64,000 nt of DNA from JAPHSX01 sp050298555 (GCA_050298555.1 JBNKUL010000034.1:11019-75018), one strand, 5' to 3'. Counted from the first letter of the stretch, positions 1 to 8,307 are shown. A program made the numbers and translations. Notes: generated from the sequence alone by a model not told the origin.

Positions 1-1891
1 GCTGGTGCTGGAGATGATGGAGCGCACCGCTTCGTCTATTTACGGTTGGAAGCAGACCTCGCATCCCAGTCCCGGCGCCATCGACATGCTCGAGCAGATG
101 CCGCTTCTGTTGCGCCAGCTATCTCTGGTTGGCTTGAAGAAGTGGGTGGAATACGGCGTGTTGCACTACAACACGCATCCGGAGCGGCAGCGTGAATACT
201 TCAGTCTGCAGTCCGCCGACAGCCGTGCCGTATTGCAGCGCGAACGTCATGGCACGCTGTTCATGGATAATGAACGGAAGCTGGATTTGTATTTGCAGGC
301 ACTGTGGAAAGAGAACCCGCGGCTCATGCCTTATTCCGAGGCCTTTGATGAGCGGCATAAACCGCAGCCCTATTACGACGATATCGGCATCCGCCTGCCG
401 GATGTTTTCGATGACAAAAACGGGGTCACGGGTATCGACCGTTATCGCGCGACCTTGGCACACATGGCGGCGCACAAATGCTGGTCGACGCAACTGATTG
501 CAGACAATTACAGTCCCTTTCAGAGTGCAGCCATAGAACTGCTGGAAGACTGTCGAGTCGAGTACCTCGCCATGCAGCGCTATCCTGGACTGCGTCGCCT
601 GTTCAACGGCCTGCATCCACATCCCAAAGAAGATGCCTGTGATCCGCAGAAAGAATCCTGTATCCGCCACCGTCTGGCCATGCTCTCCTATGCCATTCTG
701 AATCCCGATAGCCACGGCTATAAAAATGAGCACGTCGTGGAGTTCAGCCGTCGTTTCCATGAGGCAATGGCCCAGGGGGAATCCTCATTTAAGGAGATGG
801 CTGATCTGGCGGTACTCTTTATCATCCGCAGCCGCGGCCCGGCAGACCAGTCGGCCCACCTCTTTTTCACTGATACCGAGGTGGACTACCGTGATGACAA
901 TCGCCACCTGTGGATATTCATCGATGAAGACGACGAGGGCGAAATTTTCGACTACGAAAAGGAGGTACCGCCGGCAGAGGAGGAGGTCGATGAAGCCTTG
1001 CCGCCGCGCCACTACCACGAGTGGGATTACGTTACCAAGACCTACCGCCCCGACTGGGTCAGCCTCTACGAGAAGCTCCACCCCTCGGGCGATGCGGGCA
1101 AGATCGACCACCTGCTGGCCAAGCACGATGCCCTGGCCAAGCAGCTCAAGCGCATCCTCGATCTCCTCAAGCCGCAGCAGATGGTACGCATCCGCTACCA
1201 GGAGGATGGCAGCGAGCTCGACCTCGATGTGGCGATACGCTCACTCATCGACTTCAAGGCAGGATCCCAGCCCGACCCGCGCATCAACATGAGCCACAAG
1301 AACGACGGCCGTGATATCGCGGTGCTGCTGCTGCTGGACCTCTCCGCCTCGCTGGCCGACGTGCCGGAGGGTTGCGATCAATCCATTCTGGAGCTGTCGC
1401 AGGAGGCGGTGTCGCTGCTGGGGATGGCGATCGAGGGGCTGGGCGACGACTTCGCCATCGCCGGTTTCTCCTCCAACTCCCGCCACGAGGTCTTCTACCA
1501 GCACATCAAGGGCTTCGAGGAGCACTGGGACGATGGGGTGAAGGCGCGCCTTGCGGCGATGGAGGCGGGCTACTCCACCCGTATGGGCGGGGCGCTTCGC
1601 CACGCCGCCCACTACCTCGGTGCGCGCAAGGCGGAGAAGAAGCTACTGCTGGTGCTGACCGACGGCGAGCCCTCCGATATCGATGTCAGCGATCCACAGC
1701 TGCTGATCCAGGATGCCCACAAGGCGGTAGGTGAGCTCGACCAGGAGGGGATCTTCACCTACTGCATCAACCTCGACCCGCACGCGGACGAGTATGTGCA
1801 GGACATCTTCGGCAAGCAGTACACTGTTATCGACAGGGTAGAGCGACTGCCGGAGAAGCTGCCGAAGCTGTTTATGTCGTTGACGAAGTAG
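1..1891 (+). CDS. cbbO: CbbO/NorD-like VWA-domain protein (5' end outside window)
   Basis: The reading frame is open from the first base, so the N-terminus lies upstream; 628 residues are visible where CbbO proteins usually have about 750-800. The C-terminal third is a von Willebrand A domain with a MIDAS metal site: DLSAS near visible residue 444, a conserved Thr in YSTRMGG near 525, and LTDGEPSD near 551. In known systems CbbO partners the AAA+ ATPase CbbQ to re-activate inhibited Rubisco; the NorD paralogue works with NorQ in nitric oxide reductase maturation. The sulfur-oxidiser setting favours CbbO, but the decisive neighbours (cbbLS and cbbQ, or norCBQ) are outside the window. Confidence 0.75.
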   Translation, partial: LVLEMMERTASSIYGWKQTSHPSPGAIDMLEQMPLLLRQLSLVGLKKWVEYGVLHYNTHPERQREYFSLQSADSRAVLQRERHGTLFMDNERKLDLYLQALWKENPRLMPYSEAFDERHKPQPYYDDIGIRLPDVFDDKNGVTGIDRYRATLAHMAAHKCWSTQLIADNYSPFQSAAIELLEDCRVEYLAMQRYPGLRRLFNGLHPHPKEDACDPQKESCIRHRLAMLSYAILNPDSHGYKNEHVVEFSRRFHEAMAQGESSFKEMADLAVLFIIRSRGPADQSAHLFFTDTEVDYRDDNRHLWIFIDEDDEGEIFDYEKEVPPAEEEVDEALPPRHYHEWDYVTKTYRPDWVSLYEKLHPSGDAGKIDHLLAKHDALAKQLKRILDLLKPQQMVRIRYQEDGSELDLDVAIRSLIDFKAGSQPDPRINMSHKNDGRDIAVLLLLDLSASLADVPEGCDQSILELSQEAVSLLGMAIEGLGDDFAIAGFSSNSRHEVFYQHIKGFEEHWDDGVKARLAAMEAGYSTRMGGALRHAAHYLGARKAEKKLLLVLTDGEPSDIDVSDPQLLIQDAHKAVGELDQEGIFTYCINLDPHADEYVQDIFGKQYTVIDRVERLPEKLPKLFMSLTK

Positions 1892-1916
1892 GGCGGCTGA
1901 CCGGGCAGGCAAAAGA

Positions 1917-1938
1917 AAAGGGGGCTGATGCCCCCTTT
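1917..1938. terminator. Bidirectional intrinsic terminator between cbbO and cheV
   Basis: A 9-bp stem (AAAGGGGGC / GCCCCCTTT) with a TGAT loop lies between convergent genes. A-rich and T-rich flanks let it serve both strands. Confidence 0.7.
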
Positions 1939-1960
1939 CTCTTTTCGCTGCGCTCCAGGC

Positions 1961-2914
1961 TTACGCCTGCTTGTCACCCAGGGCGTCGCGGATCGCCTTG
2001 GAGAGCTCCTGCGGGTCGAACTTGGGCACGTAGATATCGGCACCCACGTTCCTGCCGATGGCGACGTTGGCGTCGGCGGAGAGCGAGGAGTGCATCACCA
2101 CCGGGATCCCCTGAAAGCGACTGTCGTCCTTAATCTTGCGGGTCAGCACGTAGCCGTCCATGCCCGGCATCTCCACGTCGGTGAGGATGAGGTCGACCAT
2201 CTCGTAGACCGGGACATGGCTCGCCTCGGCGCGGGCGGCCAGCTCCTTCAGCTTCTCCCACGCCTCTTCGCCGTTCTTGGCGCTGATGTGGCGCACGCCC
2301 AGCTTGTCCAGGGTGCCGGCGATCTGCTTGCGCGCGACCACCGAGTCGTCGGCGAACAGTACGGTGGCCTGGCGGTCCAGCTGTTCGATGCCCTCGAACT
2401 GGGCCGGGTCCTCGCCCACCCCTTCGGTATCGGCCAGTACCCGCTCCACGTCGATAATCATGGCGATACGGCCGTCTTCCAGCTCGCTTACCGCGGTGAC
2501 CAGGCCACCGTGTTGCTGGGCCATCATTGCCGGCGGTACCTTGATATCGCCCCACTCCATACGCATGATCTGCTCTACCGAGGAGACCATGAAGCCGTGG
2601 GTGCTTTTGTTGTACTCGGTAACGATGAGGATATTGAGCGGGTCGTCCGATACCACGCCGCAGAATTGGGCGAGGTTGATGATCGGGATCATGTTGCCGC
2701 GCAACGAGACCATACCTTCGACGCCAGGCGGCATATTGGGCGCATGGGTCACCTCGGGCATGGTGATAACTTCGCGGATCTTGAAGACGTTCAGGCCGAA
2801 AACCTCTTCCTTGCCGGATTTGGAGTCCTTGCCCAGGCTGAACAGCAGGATTTCAAGACGGTTGGCACCAGCCAGGCGCGTACGCTCATCGACGGTTTGG
2901 ATAATTGACGACAT
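1961..2914 (-). CDS. cheV: Chemotaxis coupling protein CheV
   Basis: This cytoplasmic adaptor couples chemoreceptors to CheA and carries its own phosphorylatable receiver. Residues 1-165 form a CheW-type domain, with the conserved pattern VEGMVSLRGNMIPIINL. Residues 183-310 form a response-regulator receiver: acidic pair D189/D190, phospho-acceptor D246 in LILTDVEMPGMDG, and the late Lys in YVPKFD. Its 317 residues match the family. It is monocistronic and convergent with the upstream cbbO. No cheA or receptor gene is in the window, so it must serve an array encoded elsewhere, possibly shared with the CheW-LysM fusion at 13001-14512. Confidence 0.93.
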   Translation of the reverse strand: MSSIIQTVDERTRLAGANRLEILLFSLGKDSKSGKEEVFGLNVFKIREVITMPEVTHAPNMPPGVEGMVSLRGNMIPIINLAQFCGVVSDDPLNILIVTEYNKSTHGFMVSSVEQIMRMEWGDIKVPPAMMAQQHGGLVTAVSELEDGRIAMIIDVERVLADTEGVGEDPAQFEGIEQLDRQATVLFADDSVVARKQIAGTLDKLGVRHISAKNGEEAWEKLKELAARAEASHVPVYEMVDLILTDVEMPGMDGYVLTRKIKDDSRFQGIPVVMHSSLSADANVAIGRNVGADIYVPKFDPQELSKAIRDALGDKQA

Positions 2915-3017
2915 TTCAGGCTATCCTATTATGCGTTGTTTCCTGCACATTATTGGTACAGGTAACAAATTATACAAGGATTTTCACCGCACAGATTTTG
3001 CGGTTAGTATCCTAAAC

Positions 3018-3034
3018 GGCCTGCCCCGCAGGCC
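3018..3034 (+). other. Short hairpin in the leader of the DUF302 gene
   Basis: GGCCTGC and GCAGGCC pair around a CCC loop 36 bases before the start codon. There is no following T tract, so it is not a terminator. It may be a leader structure, or chance in GC-rich DNA. Confidence 0.3.
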
Positions 3035-3069
3035 CCCTACTTCCCCCACAATCAATAGCAGGAGCAGTC

Positions 3070-3459
3070 ATGTACGGTTTTTCAGTCAAGCTATCGGGTG
3101 ATTTCGATGAGGTTATCGGCAGGGTCACAGAGGAACTTAAGGGCGAGGGGTTCGGCGTGTTGACCGAGATCGACGTCGCAGCCACCCTCAAGGCCAAGAT
3201 CGGTGTAGAGAAGCGCCCCTACAAAATCCTCGGCGCCTGTAACCCCAAACTGGCCAACCAGGCGATCGATGCCGAGCCCGACATCGGCCTGTTGCTGCCC
3301 TGCAACGTGGTGGTGCGCCAGGATGAAGATGGCGGTGTCGTCGTCGCCTTCATGGATCCCGCTTCGGTTCTCGGCCTGGTCGGTCGTGACGAGCTGCAGC
3401 AGCTCGGCGGTGAGGTGAGGGCAAAGCTGGAGCGCGTGCGCGACGCCCTGCAGGGCTGA
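3070..3459 (+). CDS. DUF302 family protein
   Basis: This 129-residue cytoplasmic protein has no signal peptide. Its sequence matches the DUF302 fold: an N-terminal strand-helix segment (YGFSVKLSGDFDEVIGRVTE), a central LGACNPKLANQAI and a hydrophobic IGLLLPCNVVV strand. The family is common in sulfur and metal metabolism contexts but has no proven biochemical activity. The start is supported by AGGAG just upstream. It is followed by a separately ribosome-bound Spy-like gene, which may or may not be co-transcribed. Confidence 0.85.
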   Translation: MYGFSVKLSGDFDEVIGRVTEELKGEGFGVLTEIDVAATLKAKIGVEKRPYKILGACNPKLANQAIDAEPDIGLLLPCNVVVRQDEDGGVVVAFMDPASVLGLVGRDELQQLGGEVRAKLERVRDALQG

Positions 3460-3506
3460 GCATTGCCCGTTTAAGGTATCGGTTCATTAGGTAAAGGAGT
3501 AGAAAG

Positions 3507-4058
3507 ATGAAGATAGCAAAAGCCTGTGCAACACTACTGCTGACCGCGGCGCTGCCGCTTGCGGCCCAGGCGGAGACCCCGCCGCCGCCCCGCGGCCCGG
3601 CGATGATGGGGCCGGGTGGCGGCATGATGGGTGGCCCGGCCGGGCCCGGCGCTCCACGCCACGGTATGGCACCGCCTATGCATCCGGGCATGATGGCCCC
3701 GCCTCCCTTTGCCGGCGTGCAGTTCAATGAGGAGCAGCGCAAGACCATCCAGAAGATGATGGCCGAGGAGCGCCAGGCCCACCAGCAGCGGGTGCAGAAG
3801 ATGCAGCAGTTCCAGAACCAGCTGCGTGAGCTCTACAGCGCCGACAAGTGGGACGCCGCCGCCATCACCAAGCTCTATGAGAAGATGCACGCCGAGCAGC
3901 GCCGCACCATCGCCGCGATGGCCGAGGCCCGCAACAGGGTCTACGACATGTTGACCAAGGAGCAGCGCGAGCAGATGAAGCGGGCCCAGCAGGAGCAGAT
4001 GCAGCGCCGTCCCATGCCGCCGCAACCGCCCCAGCCGCCGATGCCGCCACAGCGCTAA
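3507..4058 (+). CDS. Met/Pro/Gly-rich periplasmic Spy/CpxP-like protein
   Basis: A signal peptide covers residues 1-22 (cleavage after LAAQA is likely). Residues 23-75 are rich in Met, Pro and Gly with His (for example GGGMMGG and HGMAPPMHPGMM). Residues 75-160 form a charged helical segment containing two LTKEQRE/FNEEQRKT-type elements, as in Spy/CpxP metal and misfolding chaperones. The tail is Pro-rich. I infer a periplasmic chaperone or metal-binding (copper-like, Met-rich) role. AAAGGAG precedes the ATG at good spacing. A terminator follows at 4077-4099. Confidence 0.7.
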   Translation: MKIAKACATLLLTAALPLAAQAETPPPPRGPAMMGPGGGMMGGPAGPGAPRHGMAPPMHPGMMAPPPFAGVQFNEEQRKTIQKMMAEERQAHQQRVQKMQQFQNQLRELYSADKWDAAAITKLYEKMHAEQRRTIAAMAEARNRVYDMLTKEQREQMKRAQQEQMQRRPMPPQPPQPPMPPQR

Positions 4059-4076
4059 GCCATTACCACCCCGACA

Positions 4077-4099
4077 GGGGCGGCGGTCGCCGCCCCTTT
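4077..4099 (+). terminator. Intrinsic terminator after the Spy-like gene
   Basis: GGGGCGGC and GCCGCCCC form an 8-bp stem with a GGTC loop followed by TTTATCTTT. Confidence 0.65.
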
Positions 4100-4121
4100 A
4101 TCTTTCTACAAGAGAAATCCC

Positions 4122-5003
4122 ATGTCCGTCGATTCCCCCTTCCTGCTGGAAAATGAAACCGCGTATCAGGCGTGGCGTAGTGCCAAGCTGGCCGACTACC
4201 CCGTTAGCGCCGAGGCGTTGATCGTCGATATCGCCGATCCGGCCAACCTTAGCGACGAGGAGTACCAGGCCCTGCTGCAGCGCCTGAGCAAGAGCAATAT
4301 GGCGATCTACCGCAGCCGCCAGGGCAATGACCCGGACAAGGCGCCGCTGGTGAGCATGGCCCGGCGTTTCGGCCTCAGCCACCTCGACAGCAACCTGCTG
4401 GCCGATGACGACGGCCTCACCTCCATTACGGTCAACCCGGAGGGGGACCACCCGCGCTACATCCCCTATACCGACCGCCCCATCAACTGGCACTGCGACG
4501 GCTACTACAACACCGGCGAGAACCAGATCCGCGGCATGCTGTTGCACTGCGTGCAGAACGCCGCCGAGGGGGGGGAGAACCAGCTGCTGGACCACGAGAT
4601 CGTCTACCTGCAGCTGCGCGACGAGAACCCCGACTACATCCGCGCCCTGATGGCCGATGACGTCATGACCATCCCCCCCGGCAAGGACGGTGAGGGGGGG
4701 GAGCGCGGCGCCTCGGTGGGACCGGTCTTCTCCATCCAGGCCGACGGCACGCTGCACATGCGCTATACGGCGCGAAAGCGCAACATCGAATGGAAGGGTG
4801 ACGAGGCGAGCAGAGCGGCGCTGGCCGCGTTGGAAAAATTGCTGGCCGACAATCCCTATATCATCCGCGCCACGCTGCAGCCCGGCATGGGGCTGCTCTG
4901 TAACAATGTGCTGCACACCCGTGACGGCTTTAAGGACAATCCGGAGGCGCCGCCGCGCCTGCTCTACCGCGCCCGCTACTTCGACCGCATCAGCGGTACC
5001 TGA
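4122..5003 (+). CDS. TauD/TfdA-family Fe(II)/2-oxoglutarate dioxygenase
   Basis: This 293-residue cytoplasmic protein carries the 2-His-1-carboxylate iron triad of the TauD/TfdA family: H124 and D126 in INWHCDGYY, and distal H265 in NNVLHTRDGF. A downstream Arg in RLLYRARY would bind 2-oxoglutarate. Its substrate cannot be read from sequence; relatives act on taurine, alkylsulfates, gamma-butyrobetaine and amino acids. It stands alone between two terminators, so it is probably a single-gene unit. A sulfonate or alkylsulfate substrate would suit the host but is only a guess. Confidence 0.85.
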   Translation: MSVDSPFLLENETAYQAWRSAKLADYPVSAEALIVDIADPANLSDEEYQALLQRLSKSNMAIYRSRQGNDPDKAPLVSMARRFGLSHLDSNLLADDDGLTSITVNPEGDHPRYIPYTDRPINWHCDGYYNTGENQIRGMLLHCVQNAAEGGENQLLDHEIVYLQLRDENPDYIRALMADDVMTIPPGKDGEGGERGASVGPVFSIQADGTLHMRYTARKRNIEWKGDEASRAALAALEKLLADNPYIIRATLQPGMGLLCNNVLHTRDGFKDNPEAPPRLLYRARYFDRISGT

Positions 5004-5038
5004 ATTACCCTGCTTGATATCGGTCAAGGCCGGACGAT

Positions 5039-5075
5039 GGGGGAGAGGAAGATAATTCCTCTCCCCCTTTTTTTT
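5039..5075 (+). terminator. Strong intrinsic terminator
   Basis: A perfect 12-bp stem (GGGGGAGAGGAA / TTCCTCTCCCCC) with loop GATAA is followed by an 8-T tract. The T tract directly abuts the GGAG ribosome-binding site of the hemerythrin gene. Confidence 0.92.
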
Positions 5076-5088
5076 GGAGTCGATGACG

Positions 5089-5538
5089 ATGACATTCAGC
5101 AGCCACATGGGCGGTGACCACCACCACTGCGATGAACTCTTCGCCGCCGCCGAGCAGGCGGTGGAGGCGGAGCAGTGGCCGCAGGCCGAGAGCGCACACC
5201 AGCGCTTCATCGACGCTATGGAGCAACACCTCAAGGCCGAAGAGGAGCTGCTGTTCCCCGCCTTCGAAGAGGCGAGTGGAAACAGTATGGGACCGACCGC
5301 CGTGATGCGCCACGAACATGAGCAGATGCGGGCGCTGTTCGCCCAAATGGGGCAGGCGCTGGGGGAGCAGGGCGCCGAGGACTACCTGGGGGCCTCCGAG
5401 ACCCTGCTGATCCTGATGCAGCAACACAACGCCAAGGAGGAGCAGATCCTCTATCCCATGTTCGACCGGCTGTTCGCCCCGCGCGCCGCCGAGATGATGG
5501 CGCAGCTCGAAGCGCGTACCGCATCCGGGAGGGGCTGA
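5089..5538 (+). CDS. Hemerythrin HHE cation-binding domain protein
   Basis: This 149-residue soluble four-helix hemerythrin has spaced His/Glu ligands for a di-iron site: DHHHCDE at the N-terminus, EQHLKAEEELLFP near residue 45, MRHEHEQM near 75 and QQHNAKEEQILYP near 112. The family binds O2 or NO, or repairs iron centres. I chose the ATG at 5089, nine bases after GGAG (5076-5079), over the ATG at 5083 or the TTG at 5074, which are too close to it or overlap it. It is translationally linked to the DUF2249 gene, whose ribosome-binding site overlaps this stop codon. Confidence 0.88.
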   Translation: MTFSSHMGGDHHHCDELFAAAEQAVEAEQWPQAESAHQRFIDAMEQHLKAEEELLFPAFEEASGNSMGPTAVMRHEHEQMRALFAQMGQALGEQGAEDYLGASETLLILMQQHNAKEEQILYPMFDRLFAPRAAEMMAQLEARTASGRG

Positions 5539-5540
5539 CC

Positions 5541-5822
5541 CTGGAGCGGCTCCTCGACGTTAGCGAACTGGAGGCACCGGAACCGCTGCTGCGGGCGGTG
5601 GAGGCGCTGGAGTCGCTGCCCCGCGGCGACTACCTGCGTTTTTGCCATCGCATGCAGCCCTGCCACCTCTATGCCGTGCTGGAGAAGAACGGTTTCGCCT
5701 GGGATACCCGCCAGGGAGAAGAGGTCGAGTGCGAACTCTTCATCTGGCACCGGGGCGATAAACCCGCCGAAGCAGGAGCACGGGAGGCCGCCGCTGGGCT
5801 GGAGCCCTGGCCCGATGAGTAA
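5541..5822 (+). CDS. DUF2249 domain protein, apparently starting at a rare codon
   Basis: The frame encodes a complete DUF2249-type domain: the opening LDVSELEAPEPLLRA, central PRGDYLRF and MQPCHLYAVLEKNGF, and closing ECELFIWH. The first conventional start (GTG at 5598) would cut off the conserved first strand. The only well-placed signal is GGGAGGGG at 5527-5534 followed by CTG at 5541, giving about 93 residues. DUF2249 proteins often neighbour hemerythrin and NO-response genes; their biochemical role is not established. The gene lies between hemerythrin and the membrane-protein gene, which begins 5 bases after this stop. Confidence 0.65.
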   Translation: MERLLDVSELEAPEPLLRAVEALESLPRGDYLRFCHRMQPCHLYAVLEKNGFAWDTRQGEEVECELFIWHRGDKPAEAGAREAAAGLEPWPDE

Positions 5823-5827
5823 CACGG

Positions 5828-7120
5828 ATGAGTAACCTCGCCTACACCTCCCTCTCCCTCAGCCAGACACCGCCGCTGTCGGTGCCGTTGCGTTTCTTCC
5901 TCACCGCACCGCTGTTCCTTGCCGCCGCTGCGGTACTGCTGATGTTCTCTGGTGACGCCCTGCCTCTGGGACGCTGGGGCCCGATGGTGTTGGCGCTCAC
6001 TCACCTGGTAACCCTGGGTTTTCTGGGTATGAGTATGGTGGGGGCGGTGCAGCAGCTGCTGCCGGTGTTGATCGGTACTCCCATCAGTCGTCCCCGCCTG
6101 GTTAGCACCCTGCTGCATCTGCCGCTGCTGCTGGGCAGCGCCTCGCTGGCGGCGGGGATGGGACTGTCACTGCCCGCGCTGTTACAACTGGGCGGCCTGC
6201 TACTGGCTGCGGTTTTTCTGCTGTTCACGGCCATCACCGCCCACTGCCTGTGGCGCACCCGCTCGACCCACGCCACGGTATCGGCGATGGCCCTGGCCCT
6301 CATCGGACTGCTGCTGCTGGCGGGGATGGGGCTGTGGCTGCTCTGGTACGGGCAGTGGCAACTGCCGCTGGCCCACCCCCTTACCCGGCTCCATATCGGC
6401 TGGGGGGCAGGGGCCTGGATCGGTGCGCTGCTGATCGGGGTCGCCTACCAGGTGGTGCCGATGTTCCAGATCACCCCCGAGTATCCGGCCGTTGTGCGGC
6501 GGAGATTAATACCGGCAATCGGCCTGCTGCTGGTGGGATGGGGGGGAAGTTACGTCTGGTTTCCATCGCTGCAGCCGCTGTTTAGCCACCTGCTGGCGCT
6601 GCTGTTTATCCTCTTTGCCCTGCAGACCCTCAGCTTGCAGGCACAACGGCGGCGTCGCCTCGCCGATGTCACCCTCGACTTCTGGCGCCTGGCGATGGGC
6701 TGCCTGATCCTCGCCGCGCTGCTGTGGCCGCTCACCCGTTGGCTCAACCTACCCTCGCTGGAGCTGGTGGTCGGGGCGCTGTTTCTGCTCGGCTTTGCCG
6801 GCTCTGCGGTCAACGGCATGCTCTACAAAATCGTCCCCTTCCTGGTGTGGCTGCACCTCAATAACCGCCTGCAGGCACAGGGGAGCTGGCAGGGCGGTGT
6901 GCCCAACATGAAGCAGATCATCGCCGTGGCAGCGACGCGCCGACAGTACCGGTTGCACCTGCTGGCGCTGGCGGTGTTGTTGTTGACCCTGGGGATGCCG
7001 AGCCTGGTGCCGGCCTGGATTGCCGGTGGGCTGTGGCTGGCGAATGCCGCCTATCTGTGGTGGAACCTGGTGCAGGCGTTGCGCCTCTATCGGCGCTGTT
7101 TGCAGGGGGAAGCCGCGTAG
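5828..7120 (+). CDS. Polytopic membrane protein with haem-copper-oxidase-like His motifs
   Basis: This 430-residue protein has about 12 predicted membrane segments. Two of them repeat the same pattern, His then 16-18 residues, then Gln-x2-Pro: H in LTHLVTLGF ending VQQLLPV, and H in RLHIGWGAG ending AYQVVPM. A third segment near residue 335 ends YKIVPFLVW. The pattern recalls subunit I-like membrane proteins of the haem-copper oxidase superfamily and NnrS-type NO-response proteins, but I cannot assign it firmly. It is the last gene of the hemerythrin-DUF2249 unit, so a role with O2, NO or haem is reasonable. Confidence 0.65.
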   Translation: MSNLAYTSLSLSQTPPLSVPLRFFLTAPLFLAAAAVLLMFSGDALPLGRWGPMVLALTHLVTLGFLGMSMVGAVQQLLPVLIGTPISRPRLVSTLLHLPLLLGSASLAAGMGLSLPALLQLGGLLLAAVFLLFTAITAHCLWRTRSTHATVSAMALALIGLLLLAGMGLWLLWYGQWQLPLAHPLTRLHIGWGAGAWIGALLIGVAYQVVPMFQITPEYPAVVRRRLIPAIGLLLVGWGGSYVWFPSLQPLFSHLLALLFILFALQTLSLQAQRRRRLADVTLDFWRLAMGCLILAALLWPLTRWLNLPSLELVVGALFLLGFAGSAVNGMLYKIVPFLVWLHLNNRLQAQGSWQGGVPNMKQIIAVAATRRQYRLHLLALAVLLLTLGMPSLVPAWIAGGLWLANAAYLWWNLVQALRLYRRCLQGEAA

Positions 7121-7143
7121 GGTGGGCAGGGGCCCATCCTACG
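7116..7143. repeat. 12-bp inverted repeat overlapping the membrane-protein stop codon
   Basis: CGTAGGGTGGGC and GCCCATCCTACG pair with one G-T wobble around an AGGG loop, covering the TAG stop at 7118-7120. There is no T tract. It could end transcription from both convergent genes or be a dispersed palindromic element. Confidence 0.55.
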
Positions 7144-7149
7144 GAGTGA

Positions 7150-8307
7150 TCAGACCGCCGCCGGATCCTTACCGGTGAGCAGGAAGGTGATCAGGTCGTG
7201 TACCGAGCGCATCTGGTCACCGAAGGGGAGTGGTTCTGAGCCACGGAAGAAGAGGCCCTTCTCCACATTACCCTGTACCGCCGCCTCCAGCTGGGAGTCG
7301 ATGCAGAACTGGCCCGCCTCGGGGTTACCGTCCTTGAGGCCGCAGTGGCTCAGGCACTCGAACCAGACCGCGCACTTGCCCTTATCCGGGGTGGCCCGGG
7401 AGCGCACCTTCTCTTCACGTTCCAGGTATTTTTTCAACCAGGGGGTGAGCACGGCACGGGCCGGCAGGCCGGCGGTACTCATGAAGGTGACCACGTCCTC
7501 GGGCCTGGCATCCAGCAGCACCTTCTTGAAGGTGGGGTGGGCGTCGCCCTCTTCGGTGACGGCGAAGGGGGTGCCGATCTGCACGCCGCTGGCGCCCCAG
7601 CTGAACAGCTCCTTGATCTTGTCGAAGGAGTTGATGCCGCCGGCAGGGATCAGCGGAATGGGGTCGATCTTCAGTGCTTCGAACACCTTGGGGATCTCGG
7701 CCAGCACACGCTTGAAGTCGAACTTCTCGTTGTGGATGTCCTCGGGGTTCGGCGCACCGAGGTGGCCGCCGGCATAGCGCGGATGCTCCAGTACGATGGC
7801 GTCGGGCAGTACGCCCTTGCGCATCCAGCGCTTGAGTACGGCGCGCACTCCGCGCTCCTCGGAGAGGATGGGGATCAGCGCCACGTCGGGGTAGTCCTTG
7901 GTCAGCTCAGGCAGCTCGAACGGCAGGCCGGCACCCATGATGATGGCATTGGCGCCGCTCTCGCAGGACTGCTTTACCAGCTCGGGGAAGCGGTCCACCG
8001 CCTTCATTACGTTGACCGCGATAAAGCCATCGGGGCCGGCGATCTCGCGTGCAGCCTTGATCTCGCGATCCAGTGCCTCGTAGTTGGCCTCGTCGATAAT
8101 GGCGCGGTCCTTGACCCGCTTGGTACGCTCCATCAGGTCCGGGTGGTGTACCCGCAGGTCGATACTGGCGATGGTGCCGATGGCACCCTCTTTGGCGACG
8201 TGCCCGGCCAGTTTATGGGCCGAGACGCCGACCCCCATCCCTCCCTGGATAATGGGCAGCAGTTCGCGTCCGCGAATCTTCAGTTTGGGCAGTGGGGTGT
8301 CAATCAT
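7150..8307 (-). CDS. Nitronate monooxygenase-family FMN protein
   Basis: This 385-residue TIM-barrel flavoprotein has the NPD/nitronate monooxygenase signatures: IIQGGMGVGVSAHKLAG at the N-terminus (flavin phosphate side), MGAGLPFELP, LEHPRYAGGHLGAP near residue 180, PLIPAGGI and SGVQIGTPFAVTEEG. The family oxidises nitronates or reduces 2-nitropropane-like compounds; some members are enoyl reductases or quinone reductases. The last 80 residues carry several Cys (FECLSHCGLKDGN, FCIDSQ), an extension I cannot interpret. It is a single gene with its own upstream region shared with the divergent radical SAM gene. Confidence 0.87.
   Translation of the reverse strand: MIDTPLPKLKIRGRELLPIIQGGMGVGVSAHKLAGHVAKEGAIGTIASIDLRVHHPDLMERTKRVKDRAIIDEANYEALDREIKAAREIAGPDGFIAVNVMKAVDRFPELVKQSCESGANAIIMGAGLPFELPELTKDYPDVALIPILSEERGVRAVLKRWMRKGVLPDAIVLEHPRYAGGHLGAPNPEDIHNEKFDFKRVLAEIPKVFEALKIDPIPLIPAGGINSFDKIKELFSWGASGVQIGTPFAVTEEGDAHPTFKKVLLDARPEDVVTFMSTAGLPARAVLTPWLKKYLEREEKVRSRATPDKGKCAVWFECLSHCGLKDGNPEAGQFCIDSQLEAAVQGNVEKGLFFRGSEPLPFGDQMRSVHDLITFLLTGKDPAAV

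Noticed and set aside
1928..2908. Plus-strand ORF opposite cheV
   Set aside because: Receiver and CheW motifs are on the minus strand; the plus-strand product has no recognisable domain.
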